Positions 41,875-53,545 of a stretch of DNA of 64,000 nt are shown here, one piece after another. This DNA is from Symbiodinium kawagutii (lineage: Eukaryota > Sar > Dinophyceae > Suessiales > Symbiodiniaceae): assembly GCA_009767595.1 (NCBI GenBank), contig VSDK01023782.1, positions 325,694 through 389,693 of the forward strand, written 5' to 3'. The notes beneath the pieces are model-generated. The model was not told where the DNA came from. It saw nothing but the letters and a program-made list of their open reading frames with translations, and made no database searches. A program made the position numbers and the translations under genes. The first letter of the stretch is position 1. Each line of letters opens with the position of its first letter.

Positions 41875-42375
41875 GTGCAGTCTCGCCATTTTAATCCATC
41901 GAAGAAGGCCAAATGCTCAACAGAAATGTGGAGGGAAGGACTCCCAAGGACTGATTCACCAGTCGATCTAGCATCAAACATATTGAAATATACATCTGTC
42001 GTATCCAGTGCCTCGTCACTACAATTCTGTCAAGCCACATGTCCACGGGGAGCTCCGCAGGTAGCAGCAACTGCTTCGGTGCCGACACGTTGCAGTTCCT
42101 TGGGGGGAAAAGTTGGTTGGTTCAAACAGGAGACAGAGCATGGCAGAGTACTAGGAGCCCCGGACCTACAACTACCCCCAGATTACGGTTGGAATGGCTT
42201 TCAATCTAATAAAGGGATACACATTCATGTAGACATGAAATGTCATGAACAGGGAGGAGGGCGATGTTTGATGTTCGGGACAGAGCCTTTCTTCGCCTGG
42301 AGAAGCCTACCCTCCACAATGTCAGTATTCTGGTTCTTCGACTTGCCAATCATTGAGCACCCGGCATGGAGATAG
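41875..42375 (+). CDS. Possible 166-codon ORF, unrecognised
   Basis: Frame open from 41875 to the TAG at 42373, with LQLPPDYGWNGFQSNKGIHI in the C-terminal half. No motif or splice evidence. May be a chance frame in intron sequence of the minus-strand gene. Confidence 0.2.
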   Translation: MQSRHFNPSKKAKCSTEMWREGLPRTDSPVDLASNILKYTSVVSSASSLQFCQATCPRGAPQVAATASVPTRCSSLGGKVGWFKQETEHGRVLGAPDLQLPPDYGWNGFQSNKGIHIHVDMKCHEQGGGRCLMFGTEPFFAWRSLPSTMSVFWFFDLPIIEHPAWR

Positions 42376-42738
42376 CCTGTGAAAGCCTGTGACGTGATGT
42401 GACTTCTGATGGGGCTACGGGGTGCAGCTTGGCGTCACATGTTCCAATCCAGCCACTGCCGACTCGGTGGCCTCTCTGGATTGCAAGCCTCAAAAATTGC
42501 AGCACTTCGCTGCCTTGTCACTGGGAGCTTCTAAGCGTTCGGCTGCACCAAAGCAGCAAGCTGTTTATCATTGCCTTGGTTTTTACGCATTTTGTATCTG
42601 AAGTCTTCCTTCAAAAAACTTGGTGGAAACAAACCTGTCATGCGTGGGGCAAATATACCTGGTGAATCCACGTAATCCTGGTGACTTGTGCCGGCTGTCG
42701 TTCATCAAGTGCAATCCCACAACAGCTATACTACCATT

Positions 42739-42860
42739 TGGGTGTTTCTCAAAATAGGCGCACGGTACCCCCAAATCATCCAATATTAAACATTTACAAT
42801 GATAAACCAACCATTCTTGGGGGTACCATAGCTAGTCCTATTTTGAGGACCCTCCACCAT
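42739..42860 (+). repeat. MITE-B copy 7
   Basis: GGGTGTTTCTCAAAATAGGC at the left, CCTATTTTGAGGACCCTCCA at the right, with a small insertion at GGTACCATAGCTAG. Confidence 0.7.
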
Positions 42861-43165
42861 TTGTTAGCTCCTTAGCTCCCTCCCAAGCCAGTACTCTCAG
42901 CTTGGGGTGATCGTTGTATCGGTGTTGTGATGTGAGTAGCCGTGGAAGCAACGCAGTCCCACAATGGCATCTGACACAAAAGTGCAATTCCGGCACTAGG
43001 CAGAAAGCTGATCAAATCAAAGAATTCTTTTGGATGCACCTATGTAATTTTGTATGCATGCCTGCATATCTGCCTGCATGCACATGTTTCAAGATGCAAT
43101 GACTTGGGCTAAGGTGTGCGATGACTTTGGGATCTTGGGGAGGACATCCTTGCATCTCTATAGCT

Positions 43166-43446
43166 CAGTGCCAAGCAACACTGGTCGGAATCAGAGAATG
43201 CCATGTCCGCAGGGATCAATCTGAACTGCCGGCTTTCGGCAGTGGCCTTGGCTGTGACCTGTGCCACCAATCCTGCAGGACAGCTGACGCTGCCTATGAC
43301 GGTCATGTTCCTTCCATCATCGGCCATGCCCAAGCAATAGCGATGCTTCGCTGAGGTGCTCAGTTCTTTCAACATGCCAAGCTCGGTGTAGATGCTCAAT
43401 GCCATGCGGTTGAAAAAGTACAACTCCTCACGACGAATGTCCCTAA
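43166..43446 (-). CDS. Probable exon of the minus-strand modular gene
   Basis: Begins after TTGATAG with a phase-1 start. It contains RREELYFFNRMALSIYTELG, LKELSTSAKHRYCLGMADDG, MTVIGSVSCPAGLVAQVTAK and AFSDSDQCCLALSYRD. Four or more cysteines and a mixed beta-type pattern fit a secreted module. The donor is uncertain; GA or GC sites lie close to TATAGAGATGCAAGG. No known family. Confidence 0.5.
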
Positions 43447-43639
43447 CGACTATCAACTCAAAGGGGCCCATGAAATGCCATGAATGTGTACAATAACAGC
43501 ACCTCTATCCCCAACATCCCTTGACCCAAAACGATCGCCGGTAGGGAACCACACATCAGCAGAGCGAAAAGAAAATGCAGGCAAAAAGCGAGGGAAACAG
43601 CAAAAAACTGCCCAACATCCACCAGAAACGCTCAAGAAC

Positions 43640-43767
43640 GCAACCACCAGAAAACAAACGAACAAACAAACAAACAAACAAACAAACAAGCAAGCAAGCA
43701 AGCAAGCACAAGAACCAGAACCACAACAAGAACAAGAACAAGAACAAGGACAACTGCAGCAACAACC

Positions 43768-43819
<52 letters not shown>

Positions 43820-43844
43820 CGACAACGACAACGACAACGACATC

Positions 43845-43923
<79 letters not shown>

Positions 43924-44000
43924 GCAACTGCAACTGCAACTGCAACTGCAACTGCAACTGCAACTGCATCTGCAACTGCAACTGCAACTGCAACTGCAAC
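43640..44000. repeat. CAAA, CAAG and CAA/CAACTG microsatellite block
   Basis: Starts with (CAAA)n and (CAAG)n, then (CAA)n with scattered CGA, and then a hexamer run CTGCAA. It is open in several frames, giving poly-Q or poly-N that I do not treat as protein. Confidence 0.95.
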
Positions 44001-44276
44001 AACAGAACCTTTGCTGCCTTAGCCTTGGCATCGGGGAAAGCATCCTCAGCACACCATTGTTGTCAACCAGCCATTCAAAATCTTCAGTGCGACAATAGAT
44101 TTGTCAGGGCATCATTTTTGTAAAGGGCTGAAGGATATCTCTTGCCACCTTATAATAACAATGAGAGCATGTATATTTTTTTCGTGTCCTTTGGCACATC
44201 CCAATAGCTGCAGGAGTACCATTGACGGCTCCTGTTCATTGCGCTGGTCGAAACCAACATAACCAGTAGCTCCAAC

Positions 44277-44440
44277 CTGCACGCAGCTCTCGCATGCAAG
44301 GCCCTTGAGGGAAGTCTCGCCCAAGGAGTTCAACCAGCTTCCATCCACGCACTGTAACCTGCTGGGAAAGCTGGTGGCATCTGGTGGACTTCCCATGGGA
44401 AATTTGGTGACCAAGCACCAACCAGATAGGTTCAACCGGG
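44277..44440 (-). CDS. Probable exon, sushi-like cysteine module
   Basis: Contains RLQCVDGSWLNSL and LKGLACESCVQ, a pattern close to the second half of sushi (CCP) repeats: C.dG.W then C..C. The end CTGCGTGCAG|GT gives a phase-0 GT donor; a GA donor a few bases on would give phase 1. Upstream boundary not resolved. Fits an extracellular protein. Confidence 0.5.
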
Positions 44441-44973
44441 TTCTTTGCTCATGGTGACCAAGCATCAACCAACAGCTATCGCAGCTATCACCAGTGCTCA
44501 GAGGTGCTCAGCTGGTGAGCTGTAGCAGGTCAAACTTAGATGGTCTATCAGCCGGTCAAATCGAAGAACAAATGGGTTTCGTCTCCTGTGGTCCCTCGAA
44601 TGAAGGAGAAAAAGAATCAACGAGAAGTGTGGAACTGCAATCGACCCGTCAGTGCTGTCACGCTTTACAGATCTGCTTTCCCATCGACACTGGAATTTGG
44701 CTCCCTGGTTTCGCCTCTCTTCGACGTGCAAGCTGGAGCCCTTGAGAAGACGATAGCGTTCTGTCCAGCAAGATGCCGACAAAACCGACCCGGAGGTAAA
44801 GGCGCCAGGCAACGGCCTCGCAGAGGAGGAGCACCACGACACGCTAAAAGCAACAGGCAGTCTGAAGATGTACAAAGTCACTCTGAGATACACAAGGCAC
44901 TCTGGATATTGGAAAAAATATGCAATGAGAGAGGGAGAGTGGTTGCGTGGGAGAGTGGCAGAGAGGGTGGACA

Positions 44974-45180
44974 GTAGCAGATAGATAGATAGATAGATAG
45001 ATAGCTAGATAGATAGATAGGTAACATAGGTAGGTAGATAGAGAGATAGGTAGGTAGGTAGGTAGGTACTTAGGTAGATAGGTAACATAGGTAGGTAGGT
45101 AGGTAGGTAGGTAGATAGAGAGATAGGTAGGTAGGTAGGTAGGTAGGTAGGTAGGTAGGTACTTAGGTAGATTAGTAAAC
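44974..45180. repeat. GATA and GGTA tetranucleotide arrays
   Basis: (GATA)n from 44980, grading into (GGTA)n blocks that are themselves repeated: GATAGAGAGATAGGTAGG occurs near 45038 and 45113. Confidence 0.95.
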
Positions 45181-45414
45181 TAGATGGATTGGATAGACTA
45201 GGTAAATGAGATAGATTAGGTAGATTAGGTGGATCAGATAGATTCGACAGATGTGATAGCTGCGATACCTGCGATAGGTTTGATAGATTCAATAGATTCA
45301 ATAAACCATTCAAATAGATTCGATGGATTTATTAGATAGATTTGATAGATAGATTGGGCAGAATGGGCAGGTGGGTACAATAGGCAGAATTGGTAGAGTA
45401 AATCGGAATATAGA

Positions 45415-45430
45415 ATAGATTGATTGATTG

Positions 45431-45463
<33 letters not shown>

Positions 45464-45615
45464 CTGTCTGTCTGTCTGTTTGTTTGTTTGTTTGTTTGTT
45501 TCTTTGTTTCTTTGTTTGTTTGTTTGTTTCTTTGTTTCTTTGTTTCTTTGTTTGTTTGTTTGTTTGTTTGTTTGTTTGTTTGTTTGTTTGTTTGTTTGTT
45601 TGTTTGTTTGTTTCT
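45415..45615. repeat. TTGA, TCTG and TTTG tetranucleotide arrays
   Basis: (GATT)n at 45420-45460, (TCTG)n at 45462-45477, then (TTTG)n with TTTC variants to 45613. Confidence 0.95.
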
Positions 45616-45839
45616 TTCCCTGCGCTTAGGAACGAGTGCCCCAAGGCCTATGCTTCAGGCTGCAGGCGAAATGAAGAAGAGAAAGGTGAGACCAAAACAT
45701 GCAAGAAAACTGGGACAAAGAGAACTAGCCTCTCTCAGAAGTTCAACTCAAGTAGATAGTCAGGGCATAGATACAACAGCTAGAACAGATATGATAGATA
45801 GACCAGACATGATAGAACCGATAGAACAAATAGAATACA

Positions 45840-45990
45840 GCATAGAATAGAATAGAATCGAATCCAATCGAATTGAATCGAATAGAATAGAATAGAATAG
45901 AGCAGAATAGAATAGAACAGATAGAATATAACAAAACGGACTAGAACAGAAAAGTCAGATAGAATATAACAGAACAGGATAGACTAGAAT
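45840..45990. repeat. AGAAT/AGAAC pentanucleotide array
   Basis: Degenerate ATAGA/GAATA units. No coding signal. Confidence 0.85.
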
Positions 45991-46089
45991 AGATGGGACA
46001 AGGCAGGACAAGACAAGATATTTTGATAGGTCGGTAGATATATGGAGAAATAGGTAGCACGAGCCGCAACTGGTGGCCTCTTGTGCTGC

Positions 46090-46270
46090 CAAGCATGTGA
46101 ATCAATCTTCCGGTGCCCTGGTCGCCCACACTGTTGCACGCCCATGCCACCAAGTAGAAGCACTGTGTCACACTGCTGGTACAGGTGCAGGTGCAGAAAA
46201 CCAGACCCGGCCGGACCTGGACTCCGCATTGCACAAATGGACACTTCTTGCAATTTTTGCGACATCACTG
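46090..46270 (-). CDS. Possible cysteine-rich exon
   Basis: One minus-strand frame reads CKKCPFVQCGVQVRPGLVF and CTCTCTSSVTQCFYLVAW, a dense cysteine pattern, but a second frame is also open. It follows the LamG exon in the right-to-left order. Boundaries unknown. Confidence 0.3.
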
Positions 46271-46385
46271 CCATTTGGTGAGGGCACTCCTAGATCCTTG
46301 GCTCTCCCTTTAGAGGCCTTAGCTCCCTCGCAATCACCAGCCAGATTAAATCAATGCTATTTCGGGTCTTGACAAAGAAAGATCA

Positions 46386-48970
46386 TCAAAAACTATTCCA
46401 ATGGAATCTATCCCAAGCACCGTTCATTGAACTGCCAGACACGAGCTGAAGCCCGGCAAACTCTTGTAGGGCAGAAAGTGTCCCACCCACTGCCGCAATG
46501 GCTATTCCGGACAAGTGAATGTGCCAGGAGATCCGTTCAAATTCGAAGTTGATCTCGCCTCTAGGTGTTGCCTCAGCAACACCGGAGAGAGCAGCGTTGT
46601 CCACAGGACCTTGATAGACCCGAGCATTGTGACCATGGTTCACTGACACCTTGGCCTCCCCTGACCAATCCAACATATCATTGCCGTGAACCATGTAGAC
46701 CTGATAGATGTACTTTGCGGCTGGAGTCAAGCCCTTCACTACCGCAGTGGCCTTACCATCCATATTCCTCAAGAAGCCTCTTGCATAGTCACGGGTGTGC
46801 GTCCAGCCAGACAATTCAGCTGTATAGCCATTGGCCAAGGATGCCTCAAATGTCTGCGACTGAACATCATTCAGACTCTGAACTCCAAAGCTGTTGAAAT
46901 TCTTCTGGTACTCTGTTGCCAAATGCTCTGAGACCTCAAGGACTGCACCCACCCTCAATTTCCACTTCAAGTACTTCATGCTGGCCTCCATCTCAGCATC
47001 CGAGAGAGCACGGTCCCACGTGATGACTTCCATGACAGCAAAATCTGAAACTTCACTTGCCCAAACACCATAATTGATGCCGAGAATTGTATCAGACGGA
47101 TGTTGAACTCCATTTGCGCTGGCAATGTTTACTGGTGCTCTTGATGCACCTTGCAACTCGTACACCTTCTGCGCTCCGTTCGTCCCACACAACACCACCC
47201 AATCCAACGTGTCCTCATCCTTGTCATGAGAAGTAAGCCAATTCTGGTAGTAGGCCACACCAGTTTGACGACCCCAATGCCCATGCAACCAATTGACCTT
47301 GTCAGTCTGCAAGATACGCCCTCTCGTGCCTCCTGTGTATCGTGTGACCGAACATATGGTGAACGTTGGCTTCAGCACCTCTCCTGCTCGTCCAAACTGG
47401 AAGTCTGTGCCTGTGTTGCCTTCTATGTAAGTCACCGGCCGATCCGCTCCATATCCTGAAGCTACACTCCGAATGGTCGTGTGGCTCGAGGAGAACGCCT
47501 CGATATTTCCCACTGAACTCAACCACACTGATCCAGCATTCTCGCTCTTGAACCACGCCACCATGCCATGCGAAGGGGGATCTGCAGGCTTTGCAACTGA
47601 CGCACTGCCCACTGCCGCAACAGCTATTCCGGACAAGTGAATGTGCCAGGAGATCCGTTCAAATTCGAAGTTGATCTCGCCTCTAGGTGTTGCCTCAGCA
47701 ACACCGGAGAGAGCAGCGTTGTCCACAGGACCTTGATAGACCCGAGCATTGTGACCATGGTTCACTGACACCTTGGCCTCCCCTGACCAATCCAACATAT
47801 CATTGCCGTGAACCATGTAGACCTGATAGATGTACTTTGCGGCTGGAGTCAAGCCCTTCACTACCGCAGTGGCCTTACCATCCATATTCCTCAAGAAGCC
47901 TCTTGCATAGTCACGGGTGTGCGTCCAGCCAGACAATTCAGCTGTATAGCCATTGGCCAAGGATGCCTCAAATGTCTGCGACTGAACATCATTCAGACTC
48001 TGAACTCCAAAGCTGTTGAAATTCTTCTGGTACTCTGTTGCCAAATGCTCTGAGACCTCAAGGACTGCACCCACCCTCAATTTCCACTTCAAGTACTTCA
48101 TGCTGGCCTCCATCTCCGCATCCGAGAGAGCACGGTCCCACGTGATGACTTCCATGACAGCAAAATCTGAAACTTCACTTGCCCAAACACCATAATTGAT
48201 GCCGAGAATTGTATCAGACGGATGTTGAACTCCATTTGCGCTGGCAATGTTTACTGGTGCTCTTGATGCACCTTGCAACTCGTACACCTTCTGCGCTCCG
48301 TTCGTCCCACACAACACCACCCAATCCAACGTGTCCTCATCCTTGTCATGAGAAGTAAGCCAATTCTGGTAGTAGGCCACACCAGTTTGACGACCCCAAT
48401 GCCCATGCAACCAATTGACCTTGTCAGTCTGCAAGATACGCCCTCTCGTGCCTCCTGTGTATCGTGTGACCGAACATATGGTGAACGTTGGCTTCAGCAC
48501 CTCTCCTGCTCGTCCAAACTGGAAGTCTGTGCCTGTGTTGCCTTCTATGTAAGTCACCGGCCGATCCGCTCCATATCCTGAAGCTACACTCCGAATGGTC
48601 GTGTGGCTCGAGGAGAACGCCTCGATATTTCCCACTGAACTCAACCACACTGATCCAGCATTCTCGCTCTTGAACCACGCCACCATGCCATGCGAAGGGG
48701 GATCACCTGGACTTGCTGGGAGGTCCAGGCCTGTCTGGCCATTAGTAGATCCTTCTCCACCTCCACCTGATTGAGAGAAAGCCTTGGTGAGAAAACTCCT
48801 TCGCAAGGTGGTGGACCAACACCTCTCAGCATCTGCAACTGTGCAGCTACTGCTTCGGGGCATTGCCTTCAAGGCTCCTTCCAAGCTGAATTCCCTCACC
48901 AGGTTGTCACACCCATTGAATAAGCGACAGGTTGAGGCACCATGTTGCGATCCATGCCAAAAGAAATGAC
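46386..48970 (-). CDS. LamG/ConA-like double-repeat exon of a secreted or surface protein
   Basis: About 860 codons, read from a TTTGACAG acceptor at 48971; the open frame continues upstream but is probably intronic. It opens with the second half of a PAN/apple-like module (HFFWHGSQHGASTCRLFNGC). There follow two nearly identical 374-residue units. Each holds a ConA-like LamG domain (MVAWFKSENAGSVWLSSVGN, FTICSVTRYTGGTRGRILQT, DWVVLCGTNGAQKVYELQGA and MEVITWDRALSDAEMEASMK) and then a beta-rich part with GLTPAAKYIYQVYMVHGND, similar to a fibronectin-III-like ending. LamG domains bind carbohydrate or protein outside the cell. The in-frame stop is at 46386, but a GT after GCAGTGG near 46476 could instead be a donor into further exons. 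Confidence 0.75.
46484..48704. repeat. 1122-bp tandem duplication, almost perfect
   Basis: 46484-47582 and 47606-48704 align with an offset of 1122 bp (374 codons). I saw only three base differences: AATGG/AACAG near 46496 and 47618, and TCAGC/TCCGC near 46995 and 48117. The frame is kept across the junction. Confidence 0.95.
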
Positions 48971-49179
48971 CTGTCAAAGCAAATGGAGTTCTGAACAAAA
49001 ACCGGTCTGTTGTCAGTTCCACAAGCTTAGAGAAACCATAGTTTCTGGAACACAGTCTCTGCAGCCCGAGCTCAAAACTAAGGAGCCAAACCATCAAACA
49101 TCCCAAAACTGCAACTTTCCTCAGTGCCTTAGTGCCTCATCTCCCCTTCCCCATCCTTCCCCATCCTTCTATCTCCTTC

Positions 49180-49651
49180 CCCCAGTAAATTGGAACCCAA
49201 GCATTTCCACCGAGTCGCAGTCGGCATGGTTGCGGCATCGAGACTCACAATCGGCTGCCTCCAACATCTCCTCCTCGGACTGAAAGTGAACTCCCAGGCC
49301 TCCAGGCAACAGCTGCCTGGAGGGGCACACCAACTGCCCGGTGACGATGTCATAGGGAGCTGGGATGAAATTGTTATTGCTGTCCACTGGCACTTGTTCA
49401 AAGTTCTCCGGGTTCACTGGTAAGTCGGTTCCCCAAGCAGGAGGGGCACAATCGCAGGGATGAAGCCAAAAATCTGCAGCATCTGAAGTACTGGGATCAT
49501 CGAGCACCAAAGAAGGTAAGCCTTCTTCATCGGTTTCCTCTTCCTCCAACCATGCCAAAGCTTTGGTTGAACATGGCCGGACGGCAAAGTTTGGGGAGTC
49601 CACACAGGCTTCGATGACACCACGAAACTCGAAAATTCCGGATGCCTTCAA
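49180..49651 (-). CDS. Exon upstream of the LamG exon: acidic, cysteine-rich, PAN/apple-like start
   Basis: Contains VIEACVDSPNFAVRPC, an acidic stretch LAWLEEEETDEEGLPSLVLD, PCDCAPPAWGTDLPVNPENF and, near the 3' end, LEAADCESRCRNHADC, the first half of a PAN/apple-like disulfide module whose second half opens the next exon (48970). A GA donor at 49179 (after TTTACTGGGG) gives phase 1 and keeps frame with 48970. A GT site further upstream (TCG|GTGGAA) would not unless the junction is shifted by one base. Extracellular role inferred. Confidence 0.6.
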
Positions 49652-50735
49652 GGGGCACCACTTTTCCCGTCACTTTACGACATCTCTTTTCACGACACCA
49701 CAAACAAAAACCACATCATTCAATTTGCACCATCAACAACGAGAAGAACAAATCAACAAATCATCAATTTGCAACACAAGGTAGCTTCATTCGCAAAACC
49801 TCTGTACCCACGCCCAATTCCTTCCAAATAATTACTGCAAAAGACTCAGCAAGCCTATTCTTCAAAGCTACTGTAGATACTGCAGAACCCCACTTCATGC
49901 ATCAGTTTAATTTAATTTTTCTTCGGTTCGTTTTCAATCCGGGATTTGGAATGCATCCAAGTGGTAAATTTGGGACGGTGAACGAGGCCCATTGCGATGT
50001 AATACCGTTGCGGCAGCTGACCTTACTCGATAGATGCGACCCAGGCCCCTCCCTGGCAGCTGGACAAAGGATGACATGATTCTCTGCTGTTTGCCGTTGC
50101 TGTTTTTGATGTTGGTGGCGGTGGTGTTGTTGTTGTTGCTGTTGCTGGTGGTGGTAGTGACGGGGTCTGGGGCGAGGGCACCGTGCTTCCCCCAAAGAGC
50201 GTTGGCCTCACTGTTCATCCAGGTGAAGCAGTGAAGCAGTTACTTAATTAGTGACTTGTTTTCGTTGTTCTTTTCTGTTGCTATCATTGTCTTTTCATTT
50301 CTGTTTGTTGTCATTATTGAGGCAATGGTTGGTGAGGCTGTCGTGGTTGTTGCCAGTGGTGCTGCTCAACTTTTGTGAATGCCGTTGCTGTTGCCATGTT
50401 CTTTTTGTTTTGTTTTTTTTTTTGCACTAGTTCATCAAAGCTGGAGGGTAGGGTTTGGATGGTGCAGCGGTGCAGCGGCTGCCCCCTCGCATCGAGCCTT
50501 TAGAAGAGTTGAATTTTCATGCAGCAGCCTCTTGCGATTGCCATTATCCGCCGACCCCTGCCTTTCGCCATGGCAGGGGCGGCGCCTGGGACCACCGGAG
50601 GTGTGGACCTTGCATTCGGCTGTGTCAAGGCCTTAGCCATCGCTGCCTTGAAATCATCCTTGGCGAGGACAATATTTTTTCACCCTGTTTCGTTGGGTAA
50701 CGAGGGCAAACGCACGTCCGTATTGGCCTTCCCAT
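49652..50735. other. No gene supported
   Basis: Probable intron sequence of the minus-strand gene. Includes short GTTGTT-rich runs (50120-50160) and a T run at 50415. The 145- and 149-codon plus-strand frames here run into low complexity or the following array. Confidence 0.4.
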
Positions 50736-50739
50736 GCAC

Positions 50740-52760
50740 ATGGCTACAAGGGAGTCTCAGGCCACCAGGCAAGGTTTTATGGGCTTTCGTAGCTTCCGTT
50801 TGGCCGACCTCAAAAACCTTTTCGTGGGGTCACCCGGCTCTACGGGCACCAGGCAAAGTTTTATGGGCTTTCGAAATGTCCGTATGCCCGCCCTCAAACG
50901 CTTTTTCGCGGGGTCTTGAGGGCATGCACATGGCTGCAAAGGAGGCCAATTCCGTTTGGGTGGCCTGACCCGGCTCTATGGCCACCAGGCAAGGTTTTAT
51001 GGGCCTCCGAAACGTCCGTTTGCCCGGCGTACAAAGGCGGCCAATTCCGTTTGGGCGGCCTCGCCCGGCTCTACGGCCACCAGGCAAGGTTTTATGGGCC
51101 TTCGAAGCGTTCGTTTGCCCGGCCTCAAAAGCTTTTTCGCGGGGTCACGGGGGCATGCACATGGCTACAAAGAAGGCCAATTCCGTTTGGGTGGCCTCAC
51201 CCGGCTCTGCGGCCACCAAGCCAGGTTTTATGGGCCTTCGAAACGTCCGTTTGCCCGCCCTCAAAAGCTTTTTTGCGGGGTCACGAGGGCACTACATGGC
51301 TACAAAGGACCAATTCCGTTTGGGTGGCCTCACACGGCTCTACGGCCACCAGGCAAAATTTTTGGGACCTTCGAAACTTCCCTCAAAAGCTTTTTCGCGG
51401 GGTCACGAGAGCAGTACATAGCCTTTTTGTGGGGTCACCCGGCTCTACGGCCACCAGGCCAAATTTGATGGGCCTTCGAAACGTCCGTTTGCCCGCCCTC
51501 AAAAACTTTTTCGCGGGGTGACGAGGGCATGCACATGGCTACAAAGGAGTTCCCAGCCGGCCTAAAAACCTTCGCGTGCACATGGCTACAAGGGAGGCTA
51601 AAACCACCAGGCAAGGTTTTAAGGGCCTTCAAAGCTTCCGTTTGGCCGGCCTCAAAAGCCTTTTCGCAGGGTCACCCGGCTCGACGGCCACCAGGCAAGG
51701 TTTTATGGGCCTTCGAAGCGTTCGTTTGCCCGGCCTCAAAAGCTTTTTCGCGGGGTCACGGGGGCATGCACATGGCTACAAAGGAGTTCCTAGCCGGCCT
51801 CAAAACCTTCGCATGCACATGGCTACAAGGGAGTCTAAGGCCACCAGGCAAGGTTTGATGGGCCTTCGAAACTTCCGTTTGGCCGGCCTCAAAAGCCTTT
51901 TCGCAGGGTCACCCGGCTCGACGGCCACCAGGCAAGGTTTTATGGGCCTTCGAAACGGCCGTTTGTGTGGCCTCCAAAATTTTTCGCGGGGTCACGAGGG
52001 CATGCACATGGCTACAAAGGAGTTCCCAGCCGGCCTCAAAACCTTCGCATGCACATGGCTACAAGGGAGTCTAAGGCCACCAGGCAAGGTTTGATGGGCC
52101 TTCGAAACTTCCGTTTGGCCGGCCTCAAAAGCCTTTTCGTGGGGTCACCCGGCTCTACGGCCACCAGGCAAGGTTTTATGGGCCTTCGAAGCGTTCGTTT
52201 GCCCGGCCTCAAAAGCTTTTTCGCGGGGTCACGATCCATTTGGCCGGCCTCAAAAGCCTTTTCGTGGGGTCACGATCCGTTTGGCCGGCCTCAAAAGCCT
52301 TTTCGTGGGGTCACCCGGCTCTACGGCCACCAGGCAAAGTTTTATAGGCCTTCGAAACGTCCGTTAGCCCGGCCTCAAAAGCTTTTTCGCGGGGTCACGA
52401 GGGCATGCACATGGCTACAAAGGAGTTCCCAGCCGGCCTCAAAACCTTCGCATGCACATGGCTACAAGGGAGTCTAAGGCCACCAGGCAAAGTTTTATGG
52501 GCCTTCGAAGCTTCCGTTTGGCCGGCCTCAAAAGCCTTTTCGCGGGGTCACCCGGCTCAACGGCCACCAGGCAAGGTTTTATGGGCCTTCGAAACGTCCG
52601 TTAGCCCGGCCTCCAAAGCTTTTTCGCGGGGTCAAGAGGGCATGCACATGGCTACAAAGGAGTTCCCAGCCGGCCTCAAAACCTTCGCATGCACATGGCT
52701 ACAAGGAAGTCTAAGGCCTTCGAAACTTCCGTTTGGCCGGCAAGGATTGCAGACGATCAC
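50740..52760. repeat. GC-rich composite minisatellite
   Basis: Built of an ~84-bp module (GGCCACCAGGCAAGG, TTTTATGGGCCTTCGAAAC, GTCCGTTTGCCCGGCC, AAAAGCTTTTTCGCGGGGTC) and shorter modules carrying GCATGCACATGGCTACAA and GGAGTTCCCAGCCGGCCTC. About 16 copies of TTTTATGGG or a close variant occur. Adjacent modules are spaced ~84 bp and composite units ~237 bp. Stops are rare on the plus strand, so three frames are open for 120-200 codons. Likely non-coding. Confidence 0.9.
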
Positions 52761-53545
52761 TGCCCCTGGCGCCTGCCCCCCATCTTAGAGGGGTCGGCGG
52801 CACCCGGGCGCTAGCCCATTCTATATTGTTCTTGGCTGCTTCAGGTGTTCTTGTTTGTTCCTTCCTTTTTGCGTTCATTCTTGGTGCTTTTGTTGTTGAT
52901 CCAGGAGCTTTCCCGGTCGTGACTGTCACCAGCCGTCCCATTGCCCAACTTCAGCAGCCAAGCAGACTGGGGAAGGCAAATCTTGTTTGATTTTTTGTTT
53001 CTATAATTCGCTGTGGGAACTTTAGGGATCGGGAAAAGAGCAAAGCGGCTGCACGCACTATGGGATCCGTGAGGAAATGCAACCACTGTCACCTGCACCA
53101 AGAGTAGAACCCCGTTGGGCACTTGGACAATTCTTCGGGTAGATCTGGTTCCATTCCATGACAGATTAGGATGGGAGATCCAGCTCTGACTAAATCGTGA
53201 TCACCCCCTGATTTAACGTAAACTATACTATTTGGCAGTTTTTTTCCTGTGAAAAAATTATTAGCTGATCATTCACCTCAGTCTGAGCGCGCGTCCAAGC
53301 ATCACGCCACTTTCTGTGGACGCAATGGAATGCCACACAGGCACATAAAACAAAACTGATCTATACAGCTGAAATTGCCATGTTGCAGTTCAATCGTGCA
53401 TCAACGGTTGTTGCCAATCTGAAAGAGCATGTGACTTCCTAAATGCGTAGATGGCAAGGAGCTTCAGAGAAAGCAAGGTGGGAAGAAACCTAGCACCGAC
53501 AATGGTACCACTCAACAGGGTCCTTCCCTCGGACTTGCAAGTGGC

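Noticed and set aside
43484..44123. Poly-Q and poly-N proteins of 180-204 codons
   Set aside because: Simple translation of (CAA)n in different frames; no unique domain.
45234..45850. Frames encoding (CLFV)n or (KQTN)n repeats
   Set aside because: Translation of (TTTG)n; not supported by anything outside the microsatellite.
46565..48673. Plus-strand frames of 60-110 codons that occur twice
   Set aside because: Antisense shadows of the duplicated LamG exon.
50916..52788. Several 120-200 codon frames with repeated KVLWAFE / LKSFFAGS words
   Set aside because: All three plus-strand frames are open because of the repeat unit; no start or splice context.
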